Below are positions 49,292-63,127 of a stretch of DNA of 64,000 nucleotides, in pieces. Source of the DNA: Lathyrus oleraceus. Lineage: Eukaryota; Streptophyta; Magnoliopsida; Fabales; Fabaceae. Position 1 is the first letter of the stretch. Every line of letters begins with the position of its first letter. The notes under the pieces are model-generated. The model had not been told where the DNA came from. It searched no databases and saw only the letters and a program-made list of their open reading frames with translations. The stretch covers positions 270,669,618 through 270,733,617 of the forward strand of contig NC_066584.1 of the NCBI RefSeq assembly GCF_024323335.1. The letters run 5' to 3'. Both the position numbers and the translations under genes were made by a program.

Positions 49292-52200
49292 TTAGGCGAA
49301 GTATTTCTTGACTGCATCTGTATTCACGGGACGTGGAAGCTCTTCACCATCCATGTTTGTAAGAATTAAAGCACCGCCTGAGAAGGCTTTCTTGACAACA
49401 TAGGGTCCTTCATAGTTAGGAGTCCACTTGCCCCTAGAATCATTGTGAAATAGTATCATCTTCTTGAGCACAAGGTCACCCTCTTTGAATTCTCTCGGCT
49501 TAACCTTCCTATCAAATGCCTGCTTCATTCTCTTTTGATATAACTGTCCATGGCACAAGGCAGTCATTCTTTTTCCTTCAATCAAATTCAACTGATCGTA
49601 TCTGCTTTGACACCATTCAGCCTCTGACAACTGAGTTTCCATTAGTATCCTCATTGATGGAATTTCAACCTCTATCGGTAACACAACTTCCATACCGTAT
49701 ACAAGTGAAAATGGGGTTGCCCCAGTTGAAGTACGGACTGATGTTCTATATCCGTGTAGTGCAAAAGGCAGCATTTCATGCCAATCTTTGTAGGTAACAA
49801 CCATCTTTTGAATGATCTTCTTGATATTCTTATTTGCAGCTTCAACTGCCCCATTCATCTTGGGACGGTAAGGAGAAGAGTTGTGATGCTCGATCCTGAA
49901 ACTTTCACATAATTCATCCATCATTTTGTTGTTCAGATTGGAGCCATTGTCAGTGATGATCTTGTTTGGAATGCCATATCGGCAAGTGAGATTATTTTTG
50001 ATGAATCTGACCACCACTTGCTTTGTCACCTTTGCATACGAAGCTGCTTCCACCCATTTGGTGAAGTAATCAATTGCCACGAGAATGAAACGGTGTCCGT
50101 TGGAAGCTTTGGGTTCAATCATACCGATCATGTCAATGCCCCACATTGAGAATGGCCAAGGAGCAGAAATCACATTCAAAAAGGTTGGTGGTACATGAAC
50201 CTTATCAGCGTAGATCTGACATTTGTGACACTTCTTTACAAATTTGCAGCAATCTGATTCCATGGTCAACCAGTAGTAACCAGCTCTCAACATCTTTCTT
50301 GACATAGAGTGGCCGTTTGCATGAGTACCAAAGGACCCTTCGTGAACTTCTTTCATCAACATTTCTGCTTCATTTTTGTCAACACATCTGAGTAAGACCA
50401 TGTCATAATTCCTCTTATAGAGCACATTCTGATTAAGGAAGAAACTGCCTGACAATCTTCTCAAAGTCTTTTTATCTTTTTCTGTTGCTCCAAGAGGATA
50501 CTCCTGAGTCTGAAGGAAATGCTTGATATCGTGGTACCATGGTTTATCATCAAAACTGGCCTCAGCTGTTAACACATGTGCTGGTCTATCAAGTCGCTTG
50601 ATCACAATTCTGGGTACTTCGTTTGGAAAACCCACTTGATACATTGAAGACAACGTAGCTAGAGCATCCGCCATATGATTCTCATCCCGAGGAATGTGAT
50701 GCAATTCAACCTTGGTGAAGAAAGTCAACAATCTTCTTGCATAGTCTTTGTATGGGATCAAGCCAGGGTGGCGTGTTTCCCATTCTCCTTTGATCTGATT
50801 GATAACTAACGCTGAGTCACCATAAACAGTAAGATTTTTGATGCGGAGGTCAATGGCTTCTTCAAGACCCATGATACAGGCTTCATATTCAGCAATGTTG
50901 TTTGTACATTCAAAGCAAATTCTTGCCGTGAAAGGAATATGAGAACCTTCTGGAGTGATAATAACTGCACCTACTCCATGTCCATAAACGTTGGAAGCTC
51001 CATCAAATACTAAACCCCATTGAGAATCTGGTTCAGGTCCTTCTTCAGGAAGTGGCTCTTTACAATCTCTGGATTTTAGGAACATGACATCTTCATCAGG
51101 AAACTCATCCTCATTATCATCGTGATCTTCAACGGGTTGGTGAGCAAGGTACTCAGCCAACACACTGCTCTTGATAGCTTTCTGGGTTTGATACTCAATG
51201 TCGTATTCTGATAACAGCATCTGCCATCTGGCAATCTTACCAGTGAGTGCAGGCTTCTCAAAAATGTACTTGATTGGATCCATTTTGGATATCAACCAAG
51301 TGGTGTGACTTAACATATACTGCCTCAATCTCTTAGCAGCCCAAGCCAATGCACAACATGTCTTCTCGAGTAAGGAGTATCGTGATTCACAGTCAGTAAA
51401 TTTCTTGCTTAAGTAGTAAATGGCATGCTCTTTCTTTCTAGTTTCGTCTTGTTGACCCAGAATACAGCCCATAGAATTCTCAAGCACTGTCAAATACATA
51501 ACCAACGGTCTTCCAGCAACAGGTGGTAACAAGATAGGAGGCTCCATGAGGTACTCTTTGATACTGTCAAATGCTTTCTGACAATCCTCTGTCCAAACAC
51601 AATTCTGACTCTTTCTCAGCAATTTGAAGATAGGTTCACAAGTGGCAGTCATGTGAGAAATAAATCGGGATATGTAATTCAATCGTCCTAGAAAACCTCT
51701 CACTTGCCTTTCTGTTTTTGGTGCGGGCATCTCTTGGATAGCTTTTACTTTATCTGGATCAACTTCAATGCCTTTTTGGCTGACAATGAAGCCCAAGAGT
51801 TTACCTGACCTGACGCCAAATGTGCATTTGTTCGGATTGAGGCGAAGACGGAACTTCCTCAATCGTTGAAACAGCTTCAATAGATCTACTAAGTGACCTT
51901 CTTCTGAACGAGACTTCGCGATCATGTCATCCACATAAACCTCAATCTCTTTGTGCATCATGTCGTGAAAGAGCGTTGTCATGGCTCGCTGGTAAGTAGC
52001 ACCTGCGTTCTTCAACCCAAACGGCATCACTTGATAACAGAATGTTCCCCATGGTGTTATGAATGTAGTTTTTTCCATGTCTTCGAGAGCCATTTTGATC
52101 TGGTTATACCCGGAGAAACCGTCCATGAAGGAGAATATGTCAAACTTTGCTGTATTGTCTACCAACATGTCAATGTGAGGCAGGGGGAAATCATCCTTTG

Positions 52201-52759
52201 GGCTTGCTCTATTTAAGTCACGATAGTCGACACACATTCGTACCTTCCCGTCCTTCTTAGGAACTGGCACAATATTTGCTATCCACTCTGGATACACTGA
52301 AGTGGCAAGAAAACCAGCATCTATTTGCTTCAGAACTTCTTCTTTAATTTTGACGGCCATATCTGGATGTGTTCTTCTTAATTTCTGTTTGACCGGTGGA
52401 TATTCTGGCTTCAAAGGTAGCTTGTGCTCTACGATGTCAGTGTCGAGACCAGACATATCTTGATAAGACCAAGCAAACACATCTACATACTCTTTCAACA
52501 GGCTGATCAATTGCTCCTTGACCTGTGGGGATAACAATGCTCCAATTTTGACTTCTTTCACATTTTCTTCCGAACCCAAGTTGACTGTTTCCAAAGGCTC
52601 CTTGTATGGCTGAATAGTGTCTTCTTCATTTTCAAGATGGCGGGCGACCTCTTCTAGAATCTCATCCCACTCTTCCTTTTCAGCTTCGAATACAGAATGT
52701 TCAAAGTTGGGAGAGGGCATGATGTCATTGTGTTCAACGGTTTTAAGTAACCTGTACAA
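49292..52759 (-). CDS. pol: Ogre Pol: reverse transcriptase, RNase H, integrase (intact)
   Basis: This 1155-residue open frame would copy element RNA to DNA and integrate it. RT spans about residues 120-380 (VPKKDGKVRMCVDYRDLN, YVDD at 275-278). A connection/RNase H-like part lies near 415-540, and a second RNase H at about 580-705 (FDGAS, YGDSALVINQ); this dual arrangement is known for Tat/Ogre. Integrase has HHCC residues H806, H813, C844, C847 and the DDE set near D876, D937, E973. There is no chromodomain. No protease lies upstream in frame. The exact start is uncertain because in Ogre this exon is joined by splicing; similarity (WHGQSSKNN) extends a little upstream of the first Met. Confidence 0.95.
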   Translation of the reverse strand: MYRLLKTVEHNDIMPSPNFEHSVFEAEKEEWDEILEEVARHLENEEDTIQPYKEPLETVNLGSEENVKEVKIGALLSPQVKEQLISLLKEYVDVFAWSYQDMSGLDTDIVEHKLPLKPEYPPVKQKLRRTHPDMAVKIKEEVLKQIDAGFLATSVYPEWIANIVPVPKKDGKVRMCVDYRDLNRASPKDDFPLPHIDMLVDNTAKFDIFSFMDGFSGYNQIKMALEDMEKTTFITPWGTFCYQVMPFGLKNAGATYQRAMTTLFHDMMHKEIEVYVDDMIAKSRSEEGHLVDLLKLFQRLRKFRLRLNPNKCTFGVRSGKLLGFIVSQKGIEVDPDKVKAIQEMPAPKTERQVRGFLGRLNYISRFISHMTATCEPIFKLLRKSQNCVWTEDCQKAFDSIKEYLMEPPILLPPVAGRPLVMYLTVLENSMGCILGQQDETRKKEHAIYYLSKKFTDCESRYSLLEKTCCALAWAAKRLRQYMLSHTTWLISKMDPIKYIFEKPALTGKIARWQMLLSEYDIEYQTQKAIKSSVLAEYLAHQPVEDHDDNEDEFPDEDVMFLKSRDCKEPLPEEGPEPDSQWGLVFDGASNVYGHGVGAVIITPEGSHIPFTARICFECTNNIAEYEACIMGLEEAIDLRIKNLTVYGDSALVINQIKGEWETRHPGLIPYKDYARRLLTFFTKVELHHIPRDENHMADALATLSSMYQVGFPNEVPRIVIKRLDRPAHVLTAEASFDDKPWYHDIKHFLQTQEYPLGATEKDKKTLRRLSGSFFLNQNVLYKRNYDMVLLRCVDKNEAEMLMKEVHEGSFGTHANGHSMSRKMLRAGYYWLTMESDCCKFVKKCHKCQIYADKVHVPPTFLNVISAPWPFSMWGIDMIGMIEPKASNGHRFILVAIDYFTKWVEAASYAKVTKQVVVRFIKNNLTCRYGIPNKIITDNGSNLNNKMMDELCESFRIEHHNSSPYRPKMNGAVEAANKNIKKIIQKMVVTYKDWHEMLPFALHGYRTSVRTSTGATPFSLVYGMEVVLPIEVEIPSMRILMETQLSEAEWCQSRYDQLNLIEGKRMTALCHGQLYQKRMKQAFDRKVKPREFKEGDLVLKKMILFHNDSRGKWTPNYEGPYVVKKAFSGGALILTNMDGEELPRPVNTDAVKKYFA

Positions 52760-52842
52760 ACAATTGTTTTTAGAGGACTGACCATGCCATGCAAAAATGT
52801 ATTCTTTTTAAGGTTTTTTTGTGTTACCATTTTCCGAAAAAG

Positions 52843-52856
52843 CTGAAAAGATAAAA
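52843..52856 (-). other. candidate 3' splice site before pol of Ogre A
   Basis: On the - strand TTTTATCTTTTCAG fits a plant acceptor. Ogre is known to splice an intron between gag-pro and pol. The upstream part of the intron seems to be lost with gag and protease. Confidence 0.4.
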
Positions 52857-52989
52857 GGACACAAGTGTATAGGAACACAAAAGATCTTTTTCATGGATAG
52901 TACGTTTTTGACAAAAGTGCCCATTTTACAAAATTAATGCTTCGCGCTTTGGGCTAAAGCGGAAGGTTTTTGAAAACTGAAAAGCTTAA

Positions 52990-53675
52990 TTACTTTGATA
53001 TGTGGACACAATGTGGGATGTCAACTGCGGTCCAGTTCTTCATAACTACTCCAGTCGCCATTCTGTCTTTCCCTCGAAGAGCTTTTATCTCTTTTTGTAA
53101 TTCCGCAAACTGATCCTGGAATTCATCCATTCTATCATTGAGACCAGGATCCTCACTTAGGGTAGGGCCGTGTTAGACAGGTTCTCCTAGGTGAGGAGTA
53201 TAGTGAACAACGGGAGGCACATTAGTGAAGACAGGAGCATTTGGTGGAACGAACTCTTGTTGATATCTATCTTGATTAAGATCCCTGGGTATTGCCCAAG
53301 GACGGGATGCTGTGATGGTAACAGAAGTGACTGGGACAGCGTTGATTTCTGAAGCGATGACTGTAGTGACGGGTGCTGCTGTTGTCTGATTCTGAATTTG
53401 AGGTTGATTCTGTGCCGAAGTCTGTCCTGAATTATGAACTTGAGCCCTAGCCTGGGCTTCCTCTGCTTGTAGACGGGCGGTTAACATTTGGTTGCGCATC
53501 TCTGCTGCCTGTGCTTGCGCCTGGATCTGTGCATCTTGTGCTTCGGCAACCTTAGCTTGTGCTGTTTGAAGTTGAGCAGCTTGGGCTGCTTGGTTTGCTA
53601 TCAATGTCTCGACCATAGCAGAAAGGCGGTCAACCTGAGCTTTAATTCTCGGTTCTCGTTATCTGTTATCTCCAT
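52990..53675 (-). pseudogene. gag: Gag N-terminal remnant of Ogre A
   Basis: The frame opens MEITDNENREL at 53675. A 1-base loss in an A run near 53645 shifts it, so the main frame restarts as MVETLIANQAAQAAQLQTAQ (53616). It is Gln/Ala-rich and coiled-coil-like, then reads EINAVPVTSVTITASRPWAI. A TAA at 53173-53175 interrupts HYTPHLGEPV, after which HGPTLSEDPGLNDRMDEFQ continues to 52990. The capsid domain, zinc finger and protease that should follow are absent. One deletion appears to run from gag into the intron. Confidence 0.8.
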
Positions 53676-53911
53676 TCTTCTTTTGTAGTTGGCTCTTGTG
53701 TTGTAATTATGCGTTAGCTTGAAATGGATCTGCTGGCGGGAAGCAACTGTTAGAAGACTGGACCAAGACAGACAACCTGTATGCACGTGATGCATGGATA
53801 TGCAAAATGAATGATTTTCCAAGGAACTCTAAGTGAAGGAAAAGATAGAATTGCAAACATTTTTGATAACAAAACAAAGTTATCAACCCAAAATACAACC
53901 AAGAAAACCAT

Positions 53912-55531
53912 TTAAGGACATGTGTCATCAGGACGAGCATAAACAAGTAGGAGTTGTCCTTCAAGTCTCTCAATTCTTTCTTCATAGGCCTTCTGCATAA
54001 AAGCTTTCTCCTTCACCAAACTGTCTACAAGACCTTTCCATGCACCTGAGGACTGTGGAATCTGGGAGTAATCTGTTGTGCCTGAGGAAAATAAATCCTC
54101 TTGCACCCTTGGACGTTTACCTGCACGATCTTCTCCACTCTGCTCCTTTAACTGTCTCTGAAGTTCTTCATTTTCCATTTCGAGCACCTGGGCCTTATCC
54201 TTCCAAGCGTCTCTCTCTTTCTTGACCCTCTCCAAGGTGGCTTGGAGTTCTTCTTCGTCATCTAGCGGAAGGTAGGGGGTCTTCAACGGAGCGGGTTTGA
54301 TAGGATCATGATGTGGGTATGGCATTTTCAACTGTATAGCTCTGGCTCTGATCCACTGGAGGTACGGCTCATAGGAGGTACAATCTTTCTTACCCAATTC
54401 AAGTCTCCCTTTGCGACAAACACGATGCCAAGCTCTTACTACTCTCTCCTTCATGGTAGGGTCCTCCTCGTTATCCCTCAAGAAAATACCTTCTAAAAGA
54501 ATGTTAGGAGGCTTGTCCTTCATAGGGTAACCGAGTTGTCTCCTAGCAAGTACTGGATTATAAGAAATAATTCCCTTTGTGCCCATGAGGGGCACATTGG
54601 GGAACTCCCCGCAACTATCAATGATCTTCACATCGTCTAAAACTCTACTATACCATGCAATATCTGACTGGGTAAGAGACATAATCCTCTGTGACCACTG
54701 AAGTCCTGACTTGCGATCCCAAAAAGTAGCTGACTTAGGAAGATGAGAGACAAACCATTTGTAGAGTAACGGTATACAGCAGACTATGGTTCCTCCTCCT
54801 TTCAAAGTACGGTAATGGATGGAATGATAGGTGTCTCCGAGCAAAGTTGGAACAGGATTACCACTTAGGAAGATGCGTATAGCATATGAATCCACAAAAC
54901 CTTCAATATTAGGAAATAGTAACAAACCGTAGATCAACAAGGCGAACAGATGCTCCACAATAATATCACAACCTTGACTGGCAAAATAAGAAACCTTCCC
55001 CATTAAGAACTTGGCAGTGAAACCTGGAAGTCCTCCTTTGGTGGTGAAGTTATTCTTGAATTCTGACTTCTTCATGTACAACACTTTTGCAAGAGAACTG
55101 TGCTCGGGTAACTTTTCTGAACCAGAGAAAGGTACTGTATCAGCAACTGGGATGTGAAGCAATTGGGCATACTCTTCCAATGTAGGCATGAGTTGATAGT
55201 CTGGGAATGTGAAACAGTGATAGACTGGATCATAGAACTGTACTAATGTCTGCAATAACCCTTCTTCCATCCTAAGTGTCAATAAAGATATAAGTGACCC
55301 ATATCTGTCTCTGAAACCAATAGGATCTGTGATCGAAGAAACCAGTTTCTTTAGTTCATCTATCTTTGGATTGATGAGATTGTACTTTTTCACACTTCTC
55401 CGTCCAAAATCCATGTTTCCTGCAATATTTGCAATCCTCACTTTAAGTTCCTTGGAAAAAGGTTGAAATGATGGGAATGAATGCATGTCATGCATGAATG
55501 CAACAAACACAAACATGGTCAAACAATACAA
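53912..55531 (-). CDS. Ogre ORF1 protein of element A (intact, unknown function)
   Basis: This is the extra ORF that Ogre elements carry between leader and gag. I prefer the start at MDFGRRSVKKYN (55414, about 500 residues), where the conserved-looking part begins, though the frame is open to 55531. The first two thirds (FRDRYGSLISLLTLRMEEG, LLQTLVQFYDPVYHCFTF, LMPTLEEYAQLLHIPV) resemble the plant-mobile/DUF7745-type domain of such proteins. The C-terminus is a coiled coil (ELQATLERVKKERDAWKDK, EMENEELQRQLKEQ). A basic KRPRVQ may be a nuclear localisation signal. The function is not known. Confidence 0.82.
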   Translation of the reverse strand: MYCLTMFVFVAFMHDMHSFPSFQPFSKELKVRIANIAGNMDFGRRSVKKYNLINPKIDELKKLVSSITDPIGFRDRYGSLISLLTLRMEEGLLQTLVQFYDPVYHCFTFPDYQLMPTLEEYAQLLHIPVADTVPFSGSEKLPEHSSLAKVLYMKKSEFKNNFTTKGGLPGFTAKFLMGKVSYFASQGCDIIVEHLFALLIYGLLLFPNIEGFVDSYAIRIFLSGNPVPTLLGDTYHSIHYRTLKGGGTIVCCIPLLYKWFVSHLPKSATFWDRKSGLQWSQRIMSLTQSDIAWYSRVLDDVKIIDSCGEFPNVPLMGTKGIISYNPVLARRQLGYPMKDKPPNILLEGIFLRDNEEDPTMKERVVRAWHRVCRKGRLELGKKDCTSYEPYLQWIRARAIQLKMPYPHHDPIKPAPLKTPYLPLDDEEELQATLERVKKERDAWKDKAQVLEMENEELQRQLKEQSGEDRAGKRPRVQEDLFSSGTTDYSQIPQSSGAWKGLVDSLVKEKAFMQKAYEERIERLEGQLLLVYARPDDTCP

Positions 55532-56120
55532 GGCTCAAAGTTCATCACCAGCATGGAGTTTAGGACAAAGCCCCAAGATAAGTTCTAAGGTTCACCTGCC
55601 AAACGGGTTCTAAAAGTTCCCAAGGTTATGGATCCTTCTTCGGATAATACCGGGTTAAGCAACTGCTCGCTTTCCAATATTATTCTCAAAAGAATCTCGC
55701 TTGAGTGTGATATCGCGTATCAACCAAACCAGACTTTTGGTCCGAAGTGGTCACCGCATCACATCCTAAGTAAGGCCAAGACGGGGTAAAGGTAAACTAA
55801 GGTCCTTGGCTTCACGGTCTCGTCGAAAGCAACAATGCCTCACAAATGACTTGTTTAGCACTATCACCCTCAAAGAGGCCTCCACCAAGCGGACAAAGGC
55901 TCAAGTCAACTCGGTAAGGATTGTCTCCTATCAAGTCAACCTGAATTATCATCCATCCTATCTCAAATGTGCCCTAAATCCGGGTATAGGATTTATCACA
56001 AGTATCCCCCAAAACCCAAAATAACAAACATTACAAACAATACAATTTAGCAAATATTCACAAAGCAAACATATAAACAAGCAAAGATAGGCTAAACCCT
56101 CAAATAAGTTTAATCATGTA
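55532..56120 (-). other. 5' leader of Ogre A
   Basis: This untranslated leader lies between PBS and ORF1 and has no significant ORF. It resembles the leader of B in part: the + strand stretch around 55610-55760 shares ACTTTTGG and CTTCGG blocks with 39380-39560 reversed. Confidence 0.5.
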
Positions 56121-56138
56121 TCCCCAGCAGAATCGCCA
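56121..56138 (-). promoter_or_regulatory. primer binding site of Ogre A (tRNA-Arg type)
   Basis: On the - strand TGGCGATTCTGCTGGGGA starts three bases after the LTR end. It differs from the B site by one C-to-T change. Confidence 0.88.
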
Positions 56139-56141
56139 TTC

Positions 56142-58900
<2,759 letters not shown>

Positions 58901-58905
58901 CATTG

Positions 58906-60020
58906 CACTTCATGTTTTAGGACATTAGGCATTGCATTTTGCATATCATCTGAAATAAAAAGATCATCCTCCAAAGTCTTTTTCAGAAGATGGAGAAGTT
59001 ACATGGTTCAAGCCTGAGGGTCTTAATGAATTGGTGATCAACCATCTGAGGGCATGGACTTCAATTAGGGTTTTCCTGATCCTTCAAAGGTCTTAAGCGT
59101 TATCTTGTTTGCAAGGATATGTCACCATCATCATGGTTATGTCATCCTCAATGGCTTCATTATTCATGCTCAGGTTCCTTTAGATTAGGGTTTTGACCTC
59201 TGGTCAATCCTAATCAATGGCTTTCTTTCAGCCAGGGTTTCTCAAGGAGATGAGGCATTCTATTGAGATGGAGGTCACTTGGTTATATTGAAGAGCTTAT
59301 ATGAGCTAGGGTTTCATTTCTGAGCAAATTCCTCAAGTGGTGGAGGCTCAAGTTGATCAGGGCATTGCAAGGTCATCTGAGGACCACAAAAAGTCAACTG
59401 AGGGCTATGAGATGGGGAAATGAGTTTCAACACTTCAATCATGTTCAAAATAGGTCCATTTGTCATTTCAAACATCTACCTTGAAGATTTTGAAGTCAGG
59501 GTAAAAGTTTCCAAAAATGGAAAGTGACCTGTAATTGAAAGTTTCCAAAAATGGCAAGTTTTTGGTCCATATTCAACTTGACTTTTCAACATCAAAGAAG
59601 CTTCAAATGGATTTTTGGTGAACATGAAAGTTGAAGATCTTTCTCTCCTCTTTTCAAAACGTCCAAGATCATGTTCATCTGATGAATGGTTGAAAAGTTA
59701 TGGCCAAATGATCACAAACTGTACAAGGAAGTTCAACATGGCATAACTTTTGATTCAAAACTCCAAATTGGTCCATTCTTTTTGCAAAATGCTTGTCTTG
59801 ACCAATACTTTTCAAATCAACCATTGCCTTGCATGGAAAAAGCTCATGTGATAACTTGTTCATTCATATGCATTTTGGAGGGAAAATTGACAATTTAAAT
59901 TTGGTGGATTATACAAGCAATTTGATCATTCCATGATGATTATTGATTGGTTTTAAGTGAAATCCACGCATTGCATGAGATTTGGTACGTGCTACATGGC
60001 CATGCAAGCTCACTTCAATC
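58906..60020 (+). repeat. LTR C, continuation after the Ogre A insertion
   Basis: It resumes after the TSD CATTG and reads as AT-rich noncoding LTR-like DNA with several TTAGGGTTTT motifs. It never reaches the GGTGGCGACT-type 3' LTR block seen in B, so it is truncated. The right boundary is approximate because typical Ogre 3' UTR sequence (CAGCTGGGAA, GCGGGGGAT) begins between about 60005 and 60115. Confidence 0.55.
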
Positions 60021-60195
60021 AGCTGGGAACCCGAACGGATGAGAGCAAGGGCTGTCAGACCTTCAGGGTAAACAGGGATTGAATACCAAAGAACCGTAGA
60101 AATTTGCACACTGCGGGGGATGACTTAAAGGAAAGCCAAGTAACCAGCCAAGACGTTTACCGACGACTCCTGGGGATTTTGATTTTCATCAAAAG

Positions 60196-61205
60196 AAAGG
60201 TACAACCAAACGTCAACGGACGAAAGGGAAAAACTCAACGTTTATCGACACCAACGGAGAGGTGACCAGACATTAACGAATGACTGGGAAGGACTCGACC
60301 AGACGTCAACGGACGAACGGGAGAAGCTCGACGTTTATCGACACCAACGGAGAGGTGACCAGACATCAACGGATGACTGGGAAGGACTCGACCAAACGTC
60401 AATGGACGAACGGGAGAAGCTCGACGTTTATCGACACCCACGGAGAGGTGAACACTTCACTGGGGAAGGAGAACAAATATTTGCAATCGGAAACCAGACA
60501 GGACGTTTACCGACGACTCTATTGGGGATCTCTGGCTGGGGAATTACCAGACATTGACCGATGACTGGGATAAGACTCGACGTTTACCGACATTGAAAGA
60601 TGATGTTTACCGACATCAAACAAAGGACGACCAGACATTAACGAATGACTGGGATATAGGATATACAAATAGACGTCAGTGGACGACTAGGCAAAAACTC
60701 AACGTTTATCGACACCAACGGAGAGGTGAATCTGGGGAAAAAGTTAACACAACCAAACGTCAACGGACGATCGGGAAAAACTCAACATTTATCGACACCA
60801 ACGGAGAGGTGAACAGACATCAACGGATGACCTGTGGGGAAAATACAACCAGATGTCAACAGACAACTAGGAAAAACTCGACATTTATCGGCACCAACGG
60901 AGAGGTGACTGGAGAACAACTATACGTCAACGGACGAATAGGAAAAACTCAACGTTTATCGACACCAACGGAGAGGTGACTCTGGGGGCAAATCTAATCA
61001 ACCAAACGTCAACGGACGATCGGGAAAAACTCATCGTTTATCGACACCAACGGAGAGGTGACTACTGCTTGGGGAAGGAGGAAGATGTTACGAACATCGA
61101 AAGATGATGTTTACCGACATCAAACAAGAAAGACCAGACATTTACCGATGACTGGGGTGAGACTCGATGTTTACCGACACCGAAAGAGTGGTGTTTATCG
61201 ACACC
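60196..61205 (-). repeat. 3' UTR hairpin array of Ogre D (AACG and TTACCG loops)
   Basis: Units recur every 92-94 bp at first and less regularly later, each including CACCAACGGAGAGGTG. Small inverted repeats on the + strand: CATT-AACG-AATG (60271-60282), CGTC-AACG-GACG (60304-60315), CATC-AACG-GATG (60364-60375), TGTC-AACA-GACA (60854-60865), CACC-AACGGAGA-GGTG (60249-60264), GATGT-TTACCG-ACATC (60602-60617) and GTGT-TTATCG-ACAC (61191-61204). Confidence 0.8.
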
Positions 61206-61562
61206 AAAGAAAGAACACACGCGGGTGTTGACATGACACTTACCGGTATCACCAGGATGACATCTACATATGTCAAGGCAAGGCTAAACACTTGCTGGGG
61301 ATCCCACCGGGGAGAATCAAGCTTTCTTTTCACAGCGGGGTGAGGAAATAACCTCTCTAGGGGATATCAATCCTGAATGCTGTTAGGAGCAACTGTAGCA
61401 AATAACCTCTAGGAAATAACCTCTGTCGGGGATATAGTCTGACTGGGTATTAACACATGAATGCATATGTTTGAATTTTTCTATGGCGTAATGCTCCATA
61501 TAGAATGGAAATGCTACGCGTTTTAAGGATGCCATGAATACTACATGCAACAATGCAAAATG

Positions 61563-62410
61563 ATGAAAACTCCGCTGGGGAGCAAACTGATCGAATACTC
61601 TGACTCTGTGGGGAAACTCCGCTTGAGGAATACTCTGCGGGGAGCACCGACTTCTCACTCTGGCTGGAGAATAACACTGCTGCTGGGAAAGGATCCCAAT
61701 CCACTCGGGGACTCTGCTTGGGACACAATCAAAGTGAACTCTCTGGGGAGAGCTGACAATCCACAAGTAAGATAAACTCTGCTGGAGATAATTTTCAACG
61801 AATATGATCCACTCGGGGACCCTGCTGGGGAAAACCGTCAACACAACCCTCTGCTCGGGAGATCTGCTAGGGGAAACCTTCACAACCCTGATGGAGACAG
61901 GCATTCACCACTCTGCTGAGGCAAAAGCAACTCTGGTGGGGAAATAATATACCAGACCAAGCTGGGGATAGACCTCCACAACCCTGCCGGGGACAAGCGT
62001 TCACGACCACGCTGGGAATAGCAGTACTTCAAATCAGACTGCTGGGGAATCAAAACTCCAATCACTGACACCTCCGCTGGGGATAAGACATCCTTCCAAC
62101 TCAGTGGGGATAATCAATCTTCAGACTCAGCTGGGAACTGCCAACTGTCAGACTAGCTGGGGGTACAACCCACTTCTAGGTCTGCTGGGAACTTATCAAT
62201 CTTTAGTTCTGCTGGGGATAGAAGGCCCTATCCACAGACGTCTCTGCAGGGGAGAAAAAGTAGCTTTGATAGCCTTCATACTTGCTTGGGGAAACAACCA
62301 CTTCCAAGCCTACTGGGAAATCATCCATGGCTTAACTATGCTGGGGAGACAAGTCTCGAACTTGCTTCATCTGCTGGGGAACATCCCCATCCTCTCATAC
62401 TGCTGAGGAA
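61563..62410 (-). repeat. 3' UTR of Ogre D with repeated PBS-complementary motifs
   Basis: About fifteen loose copies of CTCYGCTGGGGA occur on the + strand: for example 61569-61581, 61818-61831, 61981-61993 and 62072-62083. In the sense RNA they are complementary to the Ogre PBS. Between 62410 and 62920 I see only noncoding 3' UTR. Confidence 0.7.
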
Positions 62411-62926
62411 TCAAAGATAACAACCTGCAAAACAGCACCACAAACATGCCCCAGGGGTACATGGACAAGATACGCTCAAGTGTCCTCAACATTCAAAATG
62501 ATTTTCAAAGGTTTTATCTTCCTGCACGTTATTGTTTAGCCTTCATGTTTTTATATGCAATGTTTATAAAAAATTCGGACGTTTTTGCAAACAACACAGT
62601 AAAATAAAAACAAGAGAGCAATTTATCTGAATAACGACTTTCATTGATTGAAAATGGGCCTGAAAAGGCGAATACATCGGGAAGCAATTCCTAGAAAGAG
62701 GTAATTGCGCACAAAAGGAAAAAATCTATCCTAATGGCAATGTGAACACAACATCCACTATTTCCCAATTCTGTTATAACCCACAGATCATCAGTTTTCC
62801 TCCCAACTTCCTGGCTTTCTGAGAAGAATGACTGGACCGATCACATCTTTGGAGATGGTAGACAATGAAGCGCGATGAAGTACAGATAACTCAGACTGTA
62901 GTCTTCGCTCTAATCCCTCTTTTGCC

Positions 62927-63117
62927 TGGACCGCCGTTTCGGGTTTCAATCCACCGGGATACCCATTTTTGCCTAAGCCGCCCTTGCGGGTTTTCGACTT
63001 ACCGGGTGTACAAATTGTTTTCATTTTTATCCCTAACTTTTGCCCGAACCTTTTCTTTCTGTTTTTGGTTCGCCGGGATGCCCTTTTTTGCCTGGACTCT
63101 TTTATTCTTTTTGCCCA
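62927..63117 (-). other. post-pol hairpin cluster of Ogre D (four hairpins)
   Basis: Stems on the + strand: TGGAC with GCCCA (63093-63097, 63113-63117; sense TGGGC/GTCCA with one G:U), GAACC/GGTTC (63046-63050, 63067-63071), TAAG/CTTA (62974-62977, 62998-63001) and TGGA/TCCA (62927-62930, 62950-62953). The order matches that of element B. Confidence 0.75.
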
Positions 63118-63127
63118 GCGGGTCAAT

